Shown piece by piece: positions 59,873-64,000 of a DNA stretch of 64,000 nt; positions within the stretch are counted from its first letter, which is position 1; each line of letters begins with the position of its first letter. A model generated the notes under the pieces. That model made no database searches. It was given only the letters and a program-made list of their open reading frames with translations, and was not told the DNA's origin. The stretch lies in the NCBI GenBank assembly GCA_028015205.1, contig CM051521.1:64030314-64094313 (forward strand), given 5' to 3'. The DNA is from Mytilisepta virgata. Lineage: Eukaryota > Mollusca > Bivalvia > Mytilida > Mytilidae. The translations under genes were made by a program, and so were the position numbers.

Positions 59873-60358
59873 GATTAAATTCCAAATTCAGAATAAACTT
59901 TCTTTTCTTATATCACAAAACGTTGCTGTCAAATAAGTTCTTTTATCAATTACATAATATAATTATATATGCCCGATGATCCGAAAGACATGCTATTACA
60001 TCTAGCAAATATTTTATGAAATCCTTAATATTTCTCAATGCCTTTTGAGAGACAAACCTATTATAATTTCTTATTATACAATAGTATGTGTTTTCTATAT
60101 AATAGGTCAAGAAAATAATTTTACTATTTTGCGTATTTCTAACTATTTACCGCTCACTGAATAATATCGTCCGGTCAGTACTGGAAACTATTCACCGGTA
60201 AATTGTCTTTCGATATAATGAAACACTTATTGACTGCGTATTCGGGGAACAGTAAGTTTATTGTTTCCTCGATACCAATTATTGTAGCAATAGTTAGTAA
60301 CTCGGGAACAATAAACTTACATGTATTCTTCTCCTCATACCCAGTCAATAGGTATATA

Positions 60359-62193
60359 AAATACCCACTGCAATTTTTTATTCGCATTCTGTTGTGTTGT
60401 CTATCATTCCATTTCACCCCTTATATTACATAAAGATTAAAAAGATGAACTATCTGATAAGGAATTTTTGTTATTAAACCAATTCATTAATTTGAAGACA
60501 GAAATATATTTTACAAGTTGATTTCTTTTATACAAATCATAGTATTACTATACTAAGCGTGGGGGAGGGGGCTAAATCCCACCTTCGGTCCTCTAATTTC
60601 TATAAGAATTTGGAATACGTTAACAAGAGGCTCCCAAGAGCCTGAATCGCTCAACTGTTATAATTTGTGTAGATCTTGCATCAAAATGATTATTTTTGCT
60701 ATTTAATGTATACAGTCGCAATTTTCTCCTTAATATTGACCTGTACAGCTAAAAAACAGAAACCTGAACCCAAATAGATATGGTTGCTATGGAATTTTTC
60801 AATGTCATCGACTCTTGACCTTCCATTTTGACTTCAACAGGTAAATTGTAAGGTCCTGAACCAAAAAATATCTGGTTTCTAGGGACTTTTCCATCGGTTG
60901 CTATGGATTTTTTTCACTGACCTTGACCCTTGAGCCTCCATATTGACTTGTACAGCTAAATTATAAGGTTCTTAACCCAAATATATAGGTTGATAGGGCC
61001 TTTTCATCAGTTGCTATGGACTTTTCAATGACCTTGACCCTTCATTTTACTTGAACAGCTACCATTTAATTTATTTCAAGTTGTGCACTAAACATCTGTG
61101 ACAATATGTCAGACCATTATTTCCTGTTTACATGTAAATAACCTTTCAAGGGTAAAAACTCCTACAAGGGGTCAATTGACGATTTTGATCATGTTGACTT
61201 ATTTGTAGATCTTACTTTACTGAATATTTTTGCTGTTTACAGTTTGTTCTTATAATAATATTCAAGTTAATAACCTTAAACTGCATTACTTCCTTGAGAT
61301 TAACAATTCAGGGGCAATTACCCAAAAATGGGTTAACTGATTCGTCTGAAAATTTTATGACAGGTAGATCTTGACCTCATAAACATTTTTACTACCTGTC
61401 ATTTTGCACTAAATAAAACATAAAATTTAAAGTAGATACCATAATGATCTTTCAGCCTAAGTTTAGCTGAAATTGATTCTGCAGTTTCAGAGGAGAAGAT
61501 TTTTATAAGTTTACAAAGATGACGAAAAAAATGTGAAAAATTGTCTTTAAAGGTCAAAACTCCTATAAGGAGTCGATTGACGATTTTGGTCATGTTGACT
61601 TATTTGTAGGTCTTACTTTGATGAACATGTTTGCTGTGTACAGTTTGTCTTTATCTATAATAACATTCAGACTAAGTATCGCTTTAATTGGTTCAGTGGT
61701 TTCAGAGGAGAAGATCTTTGAAAAAGTTTACGACAGACGAAAAATGATGGCAAGTGAGCTAAAAAGTTATAATAATAACCGCGAAACTTTTTTCATTTAA
61801 TGTAAGGAAGAAATCACAATTAAGCATATAGGCCACAATGTAAAATTGCCTAGTGTAAGTACAATATTCATAGCTTTGAACGTATTTAGGAACGTGTTTA
61901 AAAAAATTTAGACACAATGACAAATCACATATTAAACAATTCCTATTTTCTTGTTTGTATAAGATTATAAATGAAACTGTATTGAAGTCATGTGTAACGA
62001 AATTTAAAAAGAAAATCCAATGCAGATACTTCAAAGAAGTAAGAAATTAATATTTCATAAAAAGCTACTGTAACCCTAGTACATACAGAACTCAATTTCG
62101 TGACTTGATAAATAAACTTTATATATCTATATTTGAACAAATTCCATTTCAACGAATATAACATTTCAACAATAAGATCAGTAAATAGTAAAT
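60359..62193. other. 1.8-kb insert between the shared upstream block and TLR-B
   Basis: In copy A 'gtatataatgtttttatttt' is continuous. In copy B the left half ends at 60358 and the right half ('tgtttttattttgacag') resumes at about 62194. The insert contains a minus-strand copy of the 'gagcctct' repeat family and no host exon. It lies in the inferred 5' UTR intron or promoter of TLR-B. Confidence 0.65.
60623..61765 (-). repeat. Interspersed repeat, 'agctcac ... gagcctct' family, minus orientation
   Basis: It begins 'caagaggctcccaagagcct' with 'gaatcgctcaactg' (the family's 3' end reversed) and ends 'gcaagtgagctaaaaa' near 61760. Inside, a unit with 'atggttgctatgga', 'gaccttgaccctt' and 'acagctaaa' and a unit with 'gtcgattgacgattttggtc' and 'cttatttgtag' are each repeated two to three times. 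Confidence 0.6.
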
Positions 62194-62285
62194 ATGTTTT
62201 TATTTTGACAGGCTGTCTGTATATGGTGAGTAACAATTAATCTAAATCAGCCGAGACACTGTTTAAATTGGCATGCTATGAGGCG

Positions 62286-64000
62286 ATGGCGTCACAGAAC
62301 ATGCAGTATGAAGTCCTTTTGGAAGTTGGTTTCATAATCTTTATAGCAGTACTAAGTCTTTCTAGTACTGACAATAAAACGGACCTGAACACTGATTACA
62401 TCCGAAGCCAATCGTATTTGTTTGAAAACAGTACATTATACAATAGAAGTTACGGCGACGAATCCTTTCAGTTCCCGGAAAACCTAAGTCGTGTTTGTAA
62501 ATTTAAAGAAAAATCGCCTTCAGACCTTACAACCTACCACATAGAAATAACTTGCAATATATGTGGTGAAAATGTTTTTAATTTTTTGGAGTTTAGAAGT
62601 TTTACTAAGGAAATAAAGGAAAACGTCTTATTTTCATTGACTGTAAAATGTGAACGTGGAGGGAATATTTTGTTCCCATATCCAGGCAGAGCAAAACGTC
62701 TCTATGCACTACACATAACAAACTGTTTTATTTTGGAATACCATTCTGAAATGAGGGACAGTTCCGTTGACAACATCCCGGACGACATGAAATACTTCAC
62801 ACTATCCGATTCTACCATTGTAGTGAATTATAATGATTATGTTGATTCATTGAATCCTACAAATTTGACAGAAGCGTTTAAATGTGGTCCCTTTAATGCA
62901 GTTGAAATCACAGAAAGAAATCTGACGTCATTGTTTGTTAACATGACATCTGCGGAATCATCTGAGAAGAAAGACGTAGACCAGAACACAGATATTTACA
63001 GAAATCATATTCCGGTCGAACGAAAATGCATCTACAAGAACCTGAAGATATTGGACAGAAGTCACTCAGTTTGGTTGGATCATCATCGTTTGATTTATCA
63101 ACTAGAGAAGTCTGTTTGCCCAGAAATTCAAATTATGAATTATTCTTCCTCTGGAATACGGAAAATCCCCGTTCAGTTTTATGACTGGAGGCTTTTTTCT
63201 AAGAATTTGAAATACGTTGATTTATCTTCAAATGAAATATCAGAATTAGGCTCCATTACATGTCATGGAAACGAAAAAGATAAAATAAATATCGGCACAT
63301 TAGATCTACGTTACAATAACATCACATCTCTTAAAGTAAGAAATGTTCGATTGATGGCCCGGAACATTTGTGACGGTCTTTTCGTGGACATTCGAAATAA
63401 CCCTTTCGATTGTGATTGTGAAATGAAAGATTTTGTCGATTTACTCAAAGAAAGAAATTTTACACAGAAAGTTAAATATCAATATCTTTTCACACTCAAA
63501 TGTTTTACTCCGATTTCCTTGCGCGGAAAACTCTTACACCAGATGTCACTTCAACAACTAGGCTGTGAAATCCTGAAAACCACTTTCTTGAAACTACCAA
63601 TTATAATACTTTGTGTTGCTGTAATATTTTCGACTGCTTGTGTTCTTATTGGGTTACGTTACAGAAAGGAGATTATTATTTTAGCATATACAAGACTACA
63701 TATAATATTGCCATGTCAAAAAATTAAAAAACTTGAAATTAAAAAGTACGATGCATTTATTGCTTATAGCGAAGCTGATATTCATTGGGTAATTTACATC
63801 CTTGCTAAGAATCTTGAAAACCCCAAATGTGGGCGGCGATTTTCTTTGTGCCTACATCATCGTGATTTTGTTGTAGGAGCAGCTATTTCTGATAATATTG
63901 TCAAAAGTGTTGAACGTAGCAGACATACTATCATAGTCATATCAAAGAACTTTTTGAAAAGTGAGTGGTGTCTTCTGGAATTTCGGACAGCACTACACCA
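62286..64000 (+). CDS. TLR-B: Toll-like receptor, LRR ectodomain, membrane segment, TIR domain (cut by window end)
   Basis: Open from ATG 62286 to the window end (571 codons plus two bases) with no stop. Residues about 9-27 are a hydrophobic signal peptide. The LRR ectodomain is diverged, with clear repeats LKYVDLSSNEISEL and IGTLDLRYNNITSL, then an LRRCT cap (NPFDCDCEMKDF). A membrane segment spans about 437-460 (LPIIILCVAVIFSTACVLIG). The TIR domain starts at KKYDAFIAYSEAD (Y488); box 2 is LCLHHRDFVVGAAISDN (R526), and RSRHTIIVISKNFLKSEWC follows. Its role is pattern recognition and innate signalling at the cell surface or endosome (family knowledge). Position 530, proline in most TLR BB loops, is valine. 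The single LRRCT and short LRR part fit single-cysteine-cluster TLRs. The start is supported by the alignment with TLR-A. Confidence 0.9.
   Translation, partial: MASQNMQYEVLLEVGFIIFIAVLSLSSTDNKTDLNTDYIRSQSYLFENSTLYNRSYGDESFQFPENLSRVCKFKEKSPSDLTTYHIEITCNICGENVFNFLEFRSFTKEIKENVLFSLTVKCERGGNILFPYPGRAKRLYALHITNCFILEYHSEMRDSSVDNIPDDMKYFTLSDSTIVVNYNDYVDSLNPTNLTEAFKCGPFNAVEITERNLTSLFVNMTSAESSEKKDVDQNTDIYRNHIPVERKCIYKNLKILDRSHSVWLDHHRLIYQLEKSVCPEIQIMNYSSSGIRKIPVQFYDWRLFSKNLKYVDLSSNEISELGSITCHGNEKDKINIGTLDLRYNNITSLKVRNVRLMARNICDGLFVDIRNNPFDCDCEMKDFVDLLKERNFTQKVKYQYLFTLKCFTPISLRGKLLHQMSLQQLGCEILKTTFLKLPIIILCVAVIFSTACVLIGLRYRKEIIILAYTRLHIILPCQKIKKLEIKKYDAFIAYSEADIHWVIYILAKNLENPKCGRRFSLCLHHRDFVVGAAISDNIVKSVERSRHTIIVISKNFLKSEWCLLEFRTALH

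Larger units (their letters stand above)
55486..59935 (-). mobile_element. DIRS-type (tyrosine recombinase) retrotransposon, decayed
   Basis: The order on the minus strand is a gag-like region (59872 to about 58496), reverse transcriptase with RNase H (about 58330 to 57000), then a tyrosine recombinase (about 56960 to 56170). Boundaries come from the empty site in the paralogous copy. Copy A reads 'ggaaaatgtaaac', six bases (aactcg), then 'agttcttttatcaattac'. Copy B has the same left phrase ending at 55485 and the same right phrase starting at 59936, with 4,450 bp between. No target-site duplication is seen, as expected for recombinase-mediated insertion. All ORFs are frameshifted. Confidence 0.8.
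53831..64000 (+). repeat. Segmental duplication, copy B (carries TLR-B), runs off the window
   Basis: Homologous to 46595-50345 but lengthened by the DIRS-type element (55486-59935) and a 1.8-kb insert (60359-62193). The block from about 55030 to 55460 has no counterpart in copy A, where palindromic repeats occupy the same place. The extent of copy B beyond 64000 is unknown. Confidence 0.75.

Overview
The window looks like nuclear DNA of a marine bivalve, most probably a mussel (Mytilidae). It is AT-rich, has few genes, is crowded with transposon relics, and has spliced coding exons. It holds several repeat families that I associate with mussel and other bivalve genomes: the repeat ending in an 'acagggaatgtgtcaaagag'-type block, the 'agctcacctgg ... 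gagcctctagt' family and the 'tatacgaccgca' family. The assignment is inference from the sequence; no database was searched.

Host genes are confined to the right half. (1) One exon at 35912-36133 (+), behind a strong splice acceptor, ends an unrecognised gene. (2) NDUFS3, the 30-kDa subunit of mitochondrial complex I, occupies 38462-43468 (+) as four recognisable exons; the exon or exons for the mitochondrial presequence were not found. Its last intron carries a 65-bp tandem array in which the splice acceptor plus the first 24 coding bases of the last exon are repeated at least six times. (3) Two Toll-like receptor paralogues lie in a segmental duplication. TLR-A (48815-50212, +) is cut short by a one-base frameshift in the membrane segment and has lost its TIR domain. 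TLR-B (62286 to the window end, +) stays open into the TIR domain.

The left half (1-35900) is almost entirely repeats: a degenerate satellite (1-2040), several copies of two bivalve interspersed families, two tRNA-derived SINEs with clear target-site duplications, a nearly full-length I-type LINE on the minus strand (13892 to about 19000), a decayed Mutator-like (MULE) transposase (19810-20646), a fold-back element built of a 15-bp motif (20850-22016), a composite tandemly duplicated repeat (22693-26560), an interstitial telomere-like block (30410-30557), a small MITE and a non-autonomous hAT-type element with an 8-bp duplication (33844-34946).

The right half adds a mariner-like element and a terminal-inverted-repeat element inside NDUFS3 introns, a decayed reverse-transcriptase element (about 43620-46310, minus), and a tyrosine-recombinase (DIRS-type) retrotransposon at 55486-59935 (minus). 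The DIRS element sits in the TLR-B copy of the duplication, and the TLR-A copy preserves the nearly empty site.

The most novel signals are: a family of extremely short MITE-like insertions (35-41 bp), three of which sit in this window with 7-8-bp target duplications, two of them inside other transposons' coding regions; and the acceptor/donor array in NDUFS3, whose units read as side-by-side 3' and 5' splice sites.
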